Source: Nitrospira sp. (GTDB lineage Bacteria > Nitrospirota > Nitrospiria > Nitrospirales > Nitrospiraceae). Taken from it: DNA of 64,000 bases. The notes below the pieces were generated by a model, which was not told where the DNA came from, searched no databases, and saw nothing but the letters and a program-made list of their open reading frames with translations. Each line of letters begins with the position of its first letter. Position 1 is the stretch's first letter. Where the stretch lies: contig JADYYH010000008.1 of the NCBI GenBank assembly GCA_020853775.1, positions 1 through 64,000 of the forward strand, written 5' to 3'. A program made the position numbers and the translations under genes. Shown here piece by piece: positions 1 to 10,120 of this stretch.

Positions 1-3000
1 AGCAGCGTTCGACGTCATAGCCGGTGACGCCCATATTATCGGTGGCGGCGGGCCAGCTGAGGGTCATCTGCGTCTCGCTGACGGGGGTGGCCGTCAGCGC
101 CGCCGGGGCCGTTGGCGGCGTCGTGTCTTCTATCGGACAAGCGGCTGAACCGTACAGGCCATTAAGGACAAGATAGCCTGCTGCGCTTAGGTGTACGCCG
201 TCTGTAAAGTATTGCGGATCTTGAATCCCCCTGGCATCCACTATTTGCTCGCCAAGAGTACTTAGGATTGTGGTTATTTCTTGCATCCTTTGGATAGCGA
301 GGGGAGGGAGGGGTGGCAAGACTGGAGGCGGAAGTACCAGGTACACCTGACTGGCTTGTTGATGAATGATGGTCAGAAACGATTGGACTTCGGCCACCCA
401 GGCTGCATCCAGAGGAACTGAAGAGAAAGCATCGTTTGCGCCGAGCAAGACGAATGCGGTTGCGGCATGAATATTCGGCCAGATTTGGCGTAGCCGCACA
501 TCATGCCAAGTTCCTCCTAGATAACCAGCTCTAATTATGGGGCGCTCGCAGAGTGTGGTGAGAGGGTTTTGATTTGTGATGCTGTCTCCAACGAGGAGAA
601 TGCTCTGTCCAAGATTCTGGAAGGACTGATTGAGGGCCATGTCATCCACTCTCTCCCAGAGAGTGAGTGGTGTCCATTCGCCTGCACTAAAGTCATCCAG
701 TTGTACTTGGTCAACTGTACCTCCAGGATTGATATAGATGGTGAGGCCGGGACGCCCGCTGGCATAGCTGGCATCGGTGGCACTCACCAGGTGAACATTA
801 TTTACAAAAAGGCGGAGGGCTGTGCCTTCGACTTCGAGCCGCAGCACATCTCCGGCCGCAGGGGTGTAGGGGACCGTGGCCAGGGTGCTGAAGGCACCGG
901 CGGTCCATTTGCCGATCGCGGCCCGATTGGTCGAGTCCACTATTCCTGCATAGCCAGTGAGGGTCGCGGGATTGCCGTTGAGCCGGACGCTGACATGGGC
1001 ATTGCGATAGACCGTGCCATTCCATCTGGTGAGAGTGGCTTGACTCCATTGGTTCTCGGGGAGAGACGTTCCGTTATAGGACTCGATGTTGTCGGCATTG
1101 ACTGTGGTGGCGCGGACACTGTTTCCGACGATTTGCAGCGTGCTGAGACCCACGTAAGGATCCCATAAGGCACCAAGATTGGGATTGTCTACGCGGTCGA
1201 AAGTATCTCCAGGCCCGGCAAGCGTTACCGTCGTAGCGATGGGGGCATAGGAGCTGAGATTGCCGACGGCATCCCGGGCGCGGACTTTGTAGCGATAGGT
1301 GGTGCCGGGCAGCAGACCCGCGTCGCCGTAGCTGGTGGTTGCGGGGGTGGCGACGAGGACAAAGGCGGTACAACTGATTCCGGCACAGCGTTCGAGCTCA
1401 TAACCGGTCACGCCGATATTGTCCGTCGCGGCCGGCCAGCTTATAGCGACCTGGGTTCGGCTGATTCCGTTGGCCGCGAGAGTGGCCGGCGCCGTCGGCG
1501 GCGTGCTGTCGCCCGAGACGGTGTATGTTGCTGTATAGGTTGCAGGAGCCATTGCGACGATAGAGTGAGACTGATTGCCCCCGTCAGACCATGATACGAA
1601 GTTCAGCGTTGTGCCACCCGGGTTTTGAGGTGAAGGCGCGGTCACTAAATTGTTTGATCCAACGATAACTGTTTTTGTAAAGGGAGTGAGTGTACTGTCG
1701 CTTCCCATCACCAACTGCAATCCTGATGGACTTGTCTGAAAATTCAATGCGACTGTTTGGGGATCGAGCAGCAGGCTCTTGGTATCTTTGAGCCCCCAGG
1801 CATCAGTTACCGTCAGCTTGATTTCTAGATGGGAAGGATATTCATGGTCGGGAGCGGGAAACGATGCCGTTGTGACTCCTGAGAGAGATTGAAGGAAGTG
1901 CTCATGACAGGCTAAGGGGCAGTGATGCAGGATGATCTGCCATGAAAAAGCCGATGCCGGGAGGGTGCCTTCTTCCTGGTCTGTGCCATGCCCGAGGAGG
2001 GCGATGGATTGTCCGACCTGCCACGGTGTGCCGCTGGTGGGGGTATCGATAAATGCTGTCGGGGGAGTGTTTCCTGCGGAGATCAACAGGCTTACGGTGT
2101 GAGAGGCTCCATGGTTATCGGTGACTTTGAGCTTGACGTTGTATAGCTTGGTTTGCGTGAATTGAAACGAGGCTTGGGCAGAGACGGCATCATCGAAAAC
2201 ATTGTCTCCGTTCAAGTCCCATGAGTAGGTCAGCGTATCTCCTGCATTGGGGTCGCTGGAGGTCGCGCCGTCGAACGTCACGTTGAGCGGCAGGGGGCCT
2301 GACAGTGCACTGGCTTGGATGATTGCCGTCGGGGCTTGATTGCCGCTGGCGTATTGAATTCGCCGGAGTGCTCCGAAAACATCAATATAGAAGAGGTCGC
2401 CGCCAGGCCCGATTTGCAAATCAACGGGAGCATTGGCGCCAGCTCCAAAAGTCTGTCTGGTTGCGGGGTCGGGCAGCCCATTGGTTCCTTTAAGCATTAC
2501 CCAAATACACCCGCGGGAAGAGTCTGCGAAGAAGAGGGCGTCGTTATATTGCGGTGGATAGTTACCGCCCGAGTAAAAGGCCAGCCCTGTGATGGAGGAG
2601 TTGCCGGTTGGACAGGCCTCTCCGGGCACGACTTGCTCGTTGCGGCCGTATTGATAGAAGGGGAGGGTGTGTCCTCCCGGCGTATTGTAGAGATTTTGGC
2701 ATATCGTGAGTCCTAGAGATTGGTAACCTGGCTGAGGGGCATTTCCTTCATAGCAGGGCCAGCCAAAATTCTTTACCGTAGGACTCAACGGGTCTGGAAT
2801 CCGATTGATTTCCTCCCAACTGCTCCAGCCGACATCCCCGACCCACAGTTCATTGGTTCCCGGCCGGATGGTAAATCTGAACGGATTGCGGAAGCCATAG
2901 CCCACGATACGCTTGGCATTGGCATCAGGGTTGGCGAAAAGCGGATTGTCAGGAAGTCCAGCTCCGGTGGCCGGATCCACCCGAATAATTGTCCCATTAA

Positions 3001-3763
3001 GCACTGCGGGCCCCGCCACTCGTCGGAGGCTCTGTGTTCTGGTCGCGCCGCCTTCCGCGCTTGGTGGGGTTTGGATGCCTCCGATACCAACCGGCGGATC
3101 GCCCAACGGATTTCTGGGAATCCCACTCTGTCCGTAATCTGGCACCAGGAAGTTCGCTCCATCCCCTGCCGTGGCGTACAAGGCTCCGTCCGGGCCGAAC
3201 ATCAAGCCGTCCATTGAGTGACTTGGAAATTGTTGCCCCCACCCTTCGACCAGGACGGTCTCGATTCCAGTAGAGACATTGCCGCCTGGAGCAAGTTCAA
3301 TCCTTGATAGGCGACCGCTTACGACACATCCGTCTGTCGTTGCGCCAGGAGGGTCTGGGCACGCGTCTCCCCAACGCGGCACCTGGGAGTTACTAGGATC
3401 TTTGTCGAAGGTGTAGAGGACGTAGATATAGGGAATCGTTGGGAAGTTCGGGTGAAGCGCGAGTCCCATCATTCCACGATCTAGGAAGGAATTGACATTG
3501 GTTCGCAGGTCATGGACCAGCGTCGCCGTCGTAGCGGACAGATTCTCAAATGCCTTAATGCGCCCATCCTTCTCGATGATGAAGATGCGTCCGTCCGGCG
3601 AGAAACGCACCGCAGTAGGAACGTCGAGCTCGGTGGAGAAGAGAACGGACTCCGTAAACCCCGGCGGCAGGGTTATGGCCTGAGCCACCGATAGGTGCGA
3701 CATGAAAAGGCAGGTGATGGCTGCACAGGTCCGAATCAAGGCGAGGAGAAGATTGTTTCGCAT
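1..3763 (-). CDS. Large secreted multidomain protein: sorbosone dehydrogenase-like propeller, PKD, FN3, SGNH hydrolase (3' end outside window)
   Basis: One open frame runs from the ATG at 3763 leftwards off the window, at least 1254 codons with no stop (I followed the frame through every line). Residues 1-27 are a signal peptide. Residues about 30-465 match the glucose/sorbosone dehydrogenase (PQQ-type beta-propeller) family, with repeats such as LPPGFTESVLF, FSPDGRIFIIEKDGRI and FGPDGALYATAGDGAN. Residues 478-655 hold two PKD-like units (YSWDLNGDNVFDD), 670-745 a Big/InlB-like segment, 750-838 an FN3 domain, 840-1040 a LamG-like beta domain, and 1050-1205 an SGNH/GDSL hydrolase with blocks GDSI (about 1057), GAND (about 1105) and DGVH (about 1186). 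A second FN3 begins near 1213 and closely resembles the first (SWPAATDNMGVTGY versus SWPAATDNIGVTGY). It is probably extracellular or surface-bound and acts on sugars or polysaccharide esters; the substrate is unknown. The missing end could carry an anchor or sorting domain. Confidence 0.85.
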   Translation of the reverse strand, partial: MRNNLLLALIRTCAAITCLFMSHLSVAQAITLPPGFTESVLFSTELDVPTAVRFSPDGRIFIIEKDGRIKAFENLSATTATLVHDLRTNVNSFLDRGMMGLALHPNFPTIPYIYVLYTFDKDPSNSQVPRWGDACPDPPGATTDGCVVSGRLSRIELAPGGNVSTGIETVLVEGWGQQFPSHSMDGLMFGPDGALYATAGDGANFLVPDYGQSGIPRNPLGDPPVGIGGIQTPPSAEGGATRTQSLRRVAGPAVLNGTIIRVDPATGAGLPDNPLFANPDANAKRIVGYGFRNPFRFTIRPGTNELWVGDVGWSSWEEINRIPDPLSPTVKNFGWPCYEGNAPQPGYQSLGLTICQNLYNTPGGHTLPFYQYGRNEQVVPGEACPTGNSSITGLAFYSGGNYPPQYNDALFFADSSRGCIWVMLKGTNGLPDPATRQTFGAGANAPVDLQIGPGGDLFYIDVFGALRRIQYASGNQAPTAIIQASALSGPLPLNVTFDGATSSDPNAGDTLTYSWDLNGDNVFDDAVSAQASFQFTQTKLYNVKLKVTDNHGASHTVSLLISAGNTPPTAFIDTPTSGTPWQVGQSIALLGHGTDQEEGTLPASAFSWQIILHHCPLACHEHFLQSLSGVTTASFPAPDHEYPSHLEIKLTVTDAWGLKDTKSLLLDPQTVALNFQTSPSGLQLVMGSDSTLTPFTKTVIVGSNNLVTAPSPQNPGGTTLNFVSWSDGGNQSHSIVAMAPATYTATYTVSGDSTPPTAPATLAANGISRTQVAISWPAATDNIGVTGYELERCAGISCTAFVLVATPATTSYGDAGLLPGTTYRYKVRARDAVGNLSSYAPIATTVTLAGPGDTFDRVDNPNLGALWDPYVGLSTLQIVGNSVRATTVNADNIESYNGTSLPENQWSQATLTRWNGTVYRNAHVSVRLNGNPATLTGYAGIVDSTNRAAIGKWTAGAFSTLATVPYTPAAGDVLRLEVEGTALRLFVNNVHLVSATDASYASGRPGLTIYINPGGTVDQVQLDDFSAGEWTPLTLWERVDDMALNQSFQNLGQSILLVGDSITNQNPLTTLCERPIIRAGYLGGTWHDVRLRQIWPNIHAATAFVLLGANDAFSSVPLDAAWVAEVQSFLTIIHQQASQVYLVLPPPVLPPLPPLAIQRMQEITTILSTLGEQIVDARGIQDPQYFTDGVHLSAAGYLVLNGLYGSAACPIEDTTPPTAPAALTATPVSETQMTLSWPAATDNMGVTGYDVERC

Positions 3764-4065
3764 TCGTTGTTCGTCCTATTAAGGTAGCATTCAAACTAAT
3801 TCGGTATGAATCTGATGTGTCGCTATTTTGAGTGAATGTTCGGACTGTCGCAATTGTGCTTTGGAGGGGGGGAAAGAACGTACGTAGGGTTGCTGGCGTG
3901 CGATGACGCTAGATCGGGGTTCCAGGAAGTAGTCCGTTTGTAGGGATTGTCGTCAGCCTCAATGCAACGTACAAATTAGCTTCGACGGCACGACCCGTCT
4001 GACGGTTGTCGGTGTGTGAAGCCTTGGGTATCTAGATGCCTGTGTCGGAGAGAGGTGGATCGATA
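3764..4065. other. Divergent intergenic region
   Basis: About 300 bases between the start of the large minus-strand secreted protein and the plus-strand secretin. No credible ORF was seen. It must carry both divergent promoters, but I could not assign hexamers with confidence. Confidence 0.5.
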
Positions 4066-6471
4066 ATGCGAGTTGCGGTCGGGATGATGACAATGTGCTC
4101 TCGGCGTGCGCATTCCTGGATCGGGTGTGCCCTTCTTGCGCTGACCGTCGGTTGCGGCATCACGGAAGTGCGAGTCGCGGAACAATTGGGTGCTCAGGGC
4201 GATTGGGATGGCGCCGTCAAAGCTTACCGCGATGCGCTCAAGCTCGCGCCCGTTGATTTCGAGCTTCAACGGCAATTGGATTACGCCAAGGCGCAGGCGG
4301 CAGATATGCATTTCGTCGCGGGGCAGCGGGTTCTTGGAGAACGCCAGATTGACGAAGCTATCCTGGAATTCAAAACGGCATTGGGGCTCAATCCAGGTGC
4401 ACGTGAGTATCATGTGGCGTTGAGCGATGTTGCCCGGATGAAAGAAGCGCGCGATGTGCTGCAAATGGCGCAGAAACTGCGCAGCGGCGGACGGACTGAA
4501 GAAGCCATGCGGGCATACGAGCGAGCCTTGGAGCTCGACCCTGATTTGCAAGAGGCTGTTGAGGGCGTCGGCGCTCTTACGGCACAGGCTCGTGCAGGCA
4601 AGGGGGGTGGCGGGGGCAATCAGCCGATTACGCTGCGGTTTCAGAACGCCAAGCTCAAAGAAGTCTTTGAGGTGTTGACGAAAACGTCTGGGCTGAGCGT
4701 CGTCTTCGACAAGGAAGTTCGGGATGATGCGGTCACGATTTTTATCAAGGACATGCCGGCCGATGATGCGTTGAACTTGATTTTGAACACCAACGGATTA
4801 TTGGCGCAACGTGTCGGGGAAGATACGCTGCTGATCATTCCCAATACGAAGCAGAAGTTGGCTCAGTATCAGGATCTGATGATCCGGACCTTTTATCTGT
4901 CGAATGCGAAGGCCAAGGATGCCGTCAACCTTATCCGCGCCATGTTTGAAAGTAAGCGTGTCTATGTCGATGAGAAAATCAATGCCATCGTCATGCGCGA
5001 CGAGCCTGCGAAGCTTCAGCTCGCCGAACGGGTGCTGCAATCCATCGACCGCAAAGATCCGGAAGTACAGCTCGATGTCGAAGTGCTCGAAGTCGATCGG
5101 ACAAAAAGTCAAAAATATGGAGTCAATTTTGCCAAGGCTGCTGGGGCCGGTGTTTTTCCGGATGCCAGCAAAGGCGTGCTGTCTACTGCCCCGACTCCGT
5201 TTACCTATCAGCAGCTTGCGTCGATTGGTACCGGCAGCTATCTGTTCACCATACCTGGCAGTGTGCTGCTTGACTTTTTCAAGAACGACACGGATGCCAA
5301 AACGCTGGCCTCTCCGAAACTACGCGTGCTGAATAATAAGCAGGCCAGCATTCAGGTCGGCGATAAGCAGCCGATTCTATTATCGACGACGAACGTGTTG
5401 CCTGGACAAGCTGCCACAGGCGCAATTCCAACCACTTCGACGGTTACGTCGATTGAGTTCAAGGATGTTGGTGTCAAGCTGACGGTTGAACCCGTTATGA
5501 ATTTGAGCAACGAATTAACGCTCAAGCTCAAAGTGGAAGTCACGCGATTGGGGGATCAGGTGACGTTGCAGGCGAGTCCGGAAATCAAACAGTTCAAGTT
5601 TGGGACCCGCACCGCGGAGACGGTCTTAATGCTTCGCGATGATGAAACCATTGTGCTGGGCGGGTTGATTCAAGACGATATCCGCAAGACTCGCACGACC
5701 ATACCAATATTGGGCGATATTCCTTATCTCAAATATCTCTTTACCACCTGGACGGAAGATGTGGTTAGCACGGAAGTGGTGCTGACCATTACACCTCATA
5801 TTATCCGGGGACTAACTGGGGCGGAAGCTGATTTACAAGCCTACTGGTCCGGTACGGAGTCGAATTACTCGACTGCGCCGCTTTTTGCCGCTCAGGCCAC
5901 ACCGATCGGATTTTCGGCGAGCGCCGGAGTTGGAAAAGAATTAGGGAAAGCGGCTATGCCGTTACTGATTCCTCAGGCAGGGGCATCAAGTACAGGGCGG
6001 CCTGGGCCTCATCCTCCTGCGGTCACCGCGGCCCCGAGTAGTCAGTCGGAGAATGGATTGCGTTCGGGGTTTTTGAGTGTGCGCCCTGCTGAAGTCATAG
6101 CCACAGTGGGCAATGAAGTACAGATCGATCTCACGATGGGGGGAGTAACCGGTTCAGTCGATACCACTGCCACCATCGCATTCAATCCGCAGGCGGTGGA
6201 GTTCATTCGAACCCTCGAAGGCGATTTGGTTTCGGTAGGTGAGGGCGGCGCAGGATTATCGGTGGTGGCTGGAGCGACGCCGGGTTTACTTACCGTGCAT
6301 TTTCGCCAAGGAAGCTTGAGTGGGCGGGAACAAGGCATCGTGGCTAAACTCGTGTTTGCAGCGAAGGCTGCAGGAACCTCACCGCTTCTTGTGCAGTCTG
6401 CGGCTGTCAGGGGACCGGGCGGAGTTCCGATGTCGGTTGCAGTGGAGTCCGGACTGGTGGTGGTGCGATGA
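4066..6471 (+). CDS. Secretin (GspD/PilQ/MshL-type outer-membrane channel), TPR N-terminus and cohesin-like C-terminus
   Basis: This is the outer-membrane pore of a type II secretion, type IV pilus or MSHA-like machine, about 801 aa. The start at 4066 is preferred over the in-frame ATG at 4036, because GAGAGGTGG (about 4049-4058) lies just upstream and the N-terminus then reads as a lipoprotein signal ending LALTVGC. Residues 30-170 are TPR-like repeats. About 188-215 is a secretin short domain (FQNAKLKEVFEVL), about 274-350 an N-domain (FYLSNAKAKDAVNLIRAMF), and 409-590 the secretin core (SPKLRVLNNKQASIQVGDKQ, then DDETIVLGGLIQDD and ITPHIIRG). Residues about 670-800 form a cohesin-like beta domain (LSVRPAEVIATVGNEV, TATIAFNPQAVEF). 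It is the first gene of the operon to 12075. Cohesin-tailed secretins are known in several environmental phyla; the partner of that domain is unknown. Confidence 0.93.
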   Translation: MRVAVGMMTMCSRRAHSWIGCALLALTVGCGITEVRVAEQLGAQGDWDGAVKAYRDALKLAPVDFELQRQLDYAKAQAADMHFVAGQRVLGERQIDEAILEFKTALGLNPGAREYHVALSDVARMKEARDVLQMAQKLRSGGRTEEAMRAYERALELDPDLQEAVEGVGALTAQARAGKGGGGGNQPITLRFQNAKLKEVFEVLTKTSGLSVVFDKEVRDDAVTIFIKDMPADDALNLILNTNGLLAQRVGEDTLLIIPNTKQKLAQYQDLMIRTFYLSNAKAKDAVNLIRAMFESKRVYVDEKINAIVMRDEPAKLQLAERVLQSIDRKDPEVQLDVEVLEVDRTKSQKYGVNFAKAAGAGVFPDASKGVLSTAPTPFTYQQLASIGTGSYLFTIPGSVLLDFFKNDTDAKTLASPKLRVLNNKQASIQVGDKQPILLSTTNVLPGQAATGAIPTTSTVTSIEFKDVGVKLTVEPVMNLSNELTLKLKVEVTRLGDQVTLQASPEIKQFKFGTRTAETVLMLRDDETIVLGGLIQDDIRKTRTTIPILGDIPYLKYLFTTWTEDVVSTEVVLTITPHIIRGLTGAEADLQAYWSGTESNYSTAPLFAAQATPIGFSASAGVGKELGKAAMPLLIPQAGASSTGRPGPHPPAVTAAPSSQSENGLRSGFLSVRPAEVIATVGNEVQIDLTMGGVTGSVDTTATIAFNPQAVEFIRTLEGDLVSVGEGGAGLSVVAGATPGLLTVHFRQGSLSGREQGIVAKLVFAAKAAGTSPLLVQSAAVRGPGGVPMSVAVESGLVVVR

Positions 6472-6505
6472 GGTCAGTCTCTCTTCGCGCAGGGAGTCAA
6501 AAGCT

Positions 6506-7393
6506 ATGAGGATTCGACGTTGGAGCGTCCATGTACTTGCCGGGATAATGATGGCAGCATTCTGTACTGCATGCATGGAGCGCGAGATTGCCAGGGTTCA
6601 GCCTGTCGAATCGATGTCGCAGCCGACGATTTCATCCAACCGAGTGGAATTGATTATTCGCAATGCCAAACAAGAGGTCGTCAACCTTCGGGCGGATCTG
6701 GGTGCCGCACGGATTGCGGCCGTAAAGAAAGAGGTCGCAGCCGAGGAGTTGCGGCGCGAGATGGCGCATATCCGACTGCGGGCCAGTGAGCTGCAGCAAG
6801 CCCACGATCAGCAGCAGTATCTTATTGGCAAGCAGCAGACGGAACTGTCAGGTGTGAACGCCGACCGTGACCGGCTTCAGAGTGAAAAGTCAGCTATGCA
6901 GCGGGAATTGGCCGAACTGCAGGCTCTCCGCGAGGCGCTATCCGCGAGTCAGATGGCGGAGGGGCAGGCGCATATCCGGGTGAGTGAATTAGAAAACGCT
7001 GTGGCGGCACTCAAGAAAGAATTTCTACCGGCGAAAGCCGCGGCGATGGCACACGAGAAACGGATGCCACAGGTGCGGCCGCCACGGCAGAATATCGCTG
7101 TGCCGAAAGATTCCGCCGTAGACGCTGTTATGGCGGCAGATGACGCCGGGAATGGGCGTTCGGTTGCGTCTGTGGCGAATACCACAGGCCTGGCTACCGC
7201 GGCCTATCTTGCAGGCACGGTTACGATCGACCAGGAGTGGATTTTAGTAACGGTGAAACCAGGGCAGACATTGTGGGATCTGGCGCGTGAGCATGGAACA
7301 ACGATCAATCAAATTAAAGCTGCAAACGAGCTTGTGCGCGATGTGATTAAGAGTGGGCAGCAGTTGCGCGTGCCGGCAAGAATTTCCAATTAG
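6506..7393 (+). CDS. Coiled-coil lipoprotein with C-terminal LysM domain
   Basis: About 295 aa. The ATG at 6506 follows an AGGGAGT site. A longer in-frame reading from 6320 would overlap the secretin and is unlikely. The N-terminus is a lipoprotein signal peptide (AAFCTAC). Residues 50-180 are rich in Q, E, R and A with coiled-coil character (ELRREMAHIRLRASEL). Residues 245-290 are a LysM peptidoglycan-binding module (KPGQTLWDLAREHGTTINQI then GQQLRVPA). Its place between secretin and ATPase suggests a periplasmic factor that anchors the secretin to peptidoglycan, a role played by FimV- or TsaP-like proteins in pilus systems. That role is inferred from position and domains. Confidence 0.85.
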   Translation: MRIRRWSVHVLAGIMMAAFCTACMEREIARVQPVESMSQPTISSNRVELIIRNAKQEVVNLRADLGAARIAAVKKEVAAEELRREMAHIRLRASELQQAHDQQQYLIGKQQTELSGVNADRDRLQSEKSAMQRELAELQALREALSASQMAEGQAHIRVSELENAVAALKKEFLPAKAAAMAHEKRMPQVRPPRQNIAVPKDSAVDAVMAADDAGNGRSVASVANTTGLATAAYLAGTVTIDQEWILVTVKPGQTLWDLAREHGTTINQIKAANELVRDVIKSGQQLRVPARISN

Positions 7394-7437
7394 CCGCCCG
7401 CGGCGTAGGGGCATTCGGGCTGTTTAACGGAGGATGT

Positions 7438-9159
7438 GTGCAAGCTTTGTATAAGCGAATAGCGTTTTCCCAGTTAGCGGTCGAACGTGGGATCGTGACT
7501 GAGTTCCAGCTCCAATCGATTGCCGGCGAGGAGAGAATCTCCCAGCATCGGCTGCAGGCAGCTTTCATAAAGGAAGGCTTCTTGTCGGATGTGCAGCTAG
7601 CTGAGTTGCTGGCCATTCAGTACGGATTGCCGCTTCATCTGCTCGAAGGCTTCAGGGTGGACTTCGAGACCTATTCGGACATTCTTCCCGAATGGATGAT
7701 TCGCTATGTCTTTGCGCCGCTTCATTTGCGCGATCGCTGCCTGACGATTGCGATTGCCGACCCGCAGGACGTGCCTGCGCTGGATAGTCTTGAGCGCTTG
7801 CTTGGCAGGGAGCTGGCGCTGGTGGTGGCGCCCCGTTCTGCGATTCTCGATGCAGTGCAAGAAGGGCAGCGCGGCGGCCAATTTGTTGCGCGTGTCAAAG
7901 AAGAGTTTCGTCCTGTGCTTGTGCAGGAGAACGAGCAGGGCGAAGAAGTGTTATCGATTGACAAAATCCAGCGCGACCAGAGTCCGGTGGTGCAGTTGAT
8001 CGATACGATTGTGCTGAATGCGTTGCAGAAGCGGGCCAGCGATATTCATATCGAGCCAGCCGATGGAATGACGGAGGTCAAATATCGAATCGATGGCATG
8101 TTGTATTTGGCCATGGATCCAGTGGACGTTCGTTTCCATAATGCGTTGGTTTCTCGGATCAAGGTGATGGCGGAGCTGGATATCGCCGAACGGCGCATAC
8201 CTCAGGATGGCCGGTTTAAACTGCGTATCGAACGGCGCACGATTGATTTTCGTGTTTCGGTGATTCCTAGTGTGTTCGGCGAATCCGTCGTTATTCGCAT
8301 TCTTGCGCGGGAAGAATTTACATCGAGCAAGGAGGGGTTGCACCTCGAATCACTGGGCCTCAGGCCTGAGGATCTGGTGAAGTTTCGTCGAGCCATCACG
8401 GCTTCCTATGGTCTAGTGCTCGTAACAGGGCCGACAGGCAGCGGAAAGACGACGACATTGTATGCGGCGTTGAACGAGGTGAATACGAAAGAGGACAAAG
8501 TCATTACGATCGAAGATCCGGTCGAATACCAACTGAAAGGGGTAGTGCAGATTCCGGTTAATGAAAAGAAGGGATTGACATTTGCGAGAGGGCTCAGGTC
8601 GATTCTAAGGCATGACCCCGACAAAATTATGGTGGGAGAGATACGTGATGTTGAGACCGCCCAAATTGCGATTCAGTCGGCGCTGACCGGTCACTTAGTG
8701 TTCTCAACGGTGCATGCGAACAATGCGTTTGATGTGATTGGACGGTTTGTCAATATGGGCATTGAGCCATACAACTTTGTGTCGTCGCTGCATTGCATTA
8801 TGGCGCAGCGGCTGGTGCGTTCTCTCTGCCGGAGTTGCAAGGTGCCGGTTGAAGTGAGCCTGGCACAATGTGAACAGCTCGGCTACGACCCCACGCTTTT
8901 CTCTGGGCACCTCCTGTATGACAGCAAGGGATGTCCGGAGTGCCATCACCTCGGTTATCGAGGTCGTGTAGGGATCACAGAATTTCTTCCGGTATCAGAC
9001 GCTATTAAAGACCTGATTCTGGACAAGCGGCCGCCGTCGGAGATCCGACGAGCAGCAGAGGTAGGTGGCATGACGACACTTCGCCAGGCTGGAATCGAAA
9101 AGATTCTGGCTGGAGAGACGACGCTCAAAGAGGTTAATCGCATGACCTATGTTGGGTAA
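7438..9159 (+). CDS. GspE/PilB/MshE-type secretion or pilus assembly ATPase
   Basis: 573 aa cytoplasmic hexameric ATPase powering a type II secretion or type IV pilus-like system. The start is GTG (7438) just after GGAGG. Residues 1-150 are the MshEN/T2SSE N-terminal domain. The Walker A motif GPTGSGKTTTLYAAL is near residue 330, followed by the Asp box and Walker B-like LRHDPDKIMVGEIRD (about 390-405) and the His-box region LTGHLVFSTVHAN. A tetracysteine zinc site is intact (SLCRSC near 462 and KGCPEC near 500), as in GspE and PilB rather than PilT. It lies in the same operon as the secretin and PilMNO-like genes; no platform protein (GspF/PilC) is encoded nearby. Confidence 0.94.
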   Translation: MQALYKRIAFSQLAVERGIVTEFQLQSIAGEERISQHRLQAAFIKEGFLSDVQLAELLAIQYGLPLHLLEGFRVDFETYSDILPEWMIRYVFAPLHLRDRCLTIAIADPQDVPALDSLERLLGRELALVVAPRSAILDAVQEGQRGGQFVARVKEEFRPVLVQENEQGEEVLSIDKIQRDQSPVVQLIDTIVLNALQKRASDIHIEPADGMTEVKYRIDGMLYLAMDPVDVRFHNALVSRIKVMAELDIAERRIPQDGRFKLRIERRTIDFRVSVIPSVFGESVVIRILAREEFTSSKEGLHLESLGLRPEDLVKFRRAITASYGLVLVTGPTGSGKTTTLYAALNEVNTKEDKVITIEDPVEYQLKGVVQIPVNEKKGLTFARGLRSILRHDPDKIMVGEIRDVETAQIAIQSALTGHLVFSTVHANNAFDVIGRFVNMGIEPYNFVSSLHCIMAQRLVRSLCRSCKVPVEVSLAQCEQLGYDPTLFSGHLLYDSKGCPECHHLGYRGRVGITEFLPVSDAIKDLILDKRPPSEIRRAAEVGGMTTLRQAGIEKILAGETTLKEVNRMTYVG

Positions 9160-9162
9160 GCT

Positions 9163-10119
9163 GTGATTGAAACCCTATTTCCGATTCATCGGCCGGTGAT
9201 AGGCCTTAGTCTACGAGCCAATGCCCTCAGCATGGTTCGGGTCAAGCGGCGTCCTTTTTGTCAGAGCGTTGTGTCCAGTGCAGATCAGCGGGCATTGGCG
9301 CCAGGAATACTAGCGCCAGCCGCCACAGGTCTTAACATTGGCAGCACTGAATTGCTGGGGGATGAGCTTCGAGCTTTAGTGGGGCCTGGGCGTGATCGTG
9401 CTGTTGCGGTTAGCCTTCCGGATGAAATCGCGACGATGGGGTTATGGAGCTTTGAAACGTTGCCTGTGAAGGCCGGTGAGCGAGAGGCACTCATTCGTTG
9501 GCGCATTCGGCAAGAGATTCATGGCCAGACAGGGAACGAACGCTTATTGTATCGGGTCTATTCAGGAGGGGCATCGTTAACTGTGCTGGCCGCTTGCCTT
9601 GATGAAGCGGTGTTTATGCAGTACGCCTCGATGCTGGCTGGCGCAAATGTGCTCGCGGCTTCAATCGGTTTTGAAACGCTCCAACTGTTCGAGATTTTTC
9701 GGAGGACGATGCAGTTTGGCCCCGAAGCATTCTTTGTGCATCATGCTGGAGGCGCATTGACGTGTATTGCAATCCGCGCCGGCCAGCCGATATTCATGCG
9801 CCGCTGCCAGGTAAATGGGCGGGTAGAAGGTGCTCGGGGAGAGCTGGTCGGAACGCTGCAGTATTATTTCGATCGATTTCCGCAATCCAGCTTGGAGGGG
9901 AGCCTCCGAAGTCCACTCTACTACGTTGAGACAGCAGTGAGAACGGAGCCGGATACTCGTCTGTTTTGTGCCCGAGAAATTGTCGTTGTCCCTGCTTTGA
10001 GCGATACCAGGTCGGTTGAGATTATTCCCTGTGATTGGTCGACGGCTTCCATCCGGACTGGAGCGCAAGCGTTGCCGGCGTCATTTTTACCGGCGGTAGC
10101 CAGTCTAGGGGTGGCCTAG
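9163..10119 (+). CDS. PilM/GspL/MshI-like inner-membrane platform protein
   Basis: 318 aa, GTG start four bases after the ATPase stop. The N-terminus (IGLSLRANALSMVRVKRR) resembles the first strands of the actin-like fold of PilM/GspL. The middle region is compatible with the rest of that fold (YFDRFPQSSLEG, CIAIRAGQPIFMRR). There is no obvious membrane helix, so it is more like cytoplasmic PilM or MshI than full-length GspL. The family call rests mainly on operon order (ATPase, PilM, PilN, PilO, PilP). Confidence 0.7.
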   Translation: MIETLFPIHRPVIGLSLRANALSMVRVKRRPFCQSVVSSADQRALAPGILAPAATGLNIGSTELLGDELRALVGPGRDRAVAVSLPDEIATMGLWSFETLPVKAGEREALIRWRIRQEIHGQTGNERLLYRVYSGGASLTVLAACLDEAVFMQYASMLAGANVLAASIGFETLQLFEIFRRTMQFGPEAFFVHHAGGALTCIAIRAGQPIFMRRCQVNGRVEGARGELVGTLQYYFDRFPQSSLEGSLRSPLYYVETAVRTEPDTRLFCAREIVVVPALSDTRSVEIIPCDWSTASIRTGAQALPASFLPAVASLGVA

Positions 10120-10120
10120 C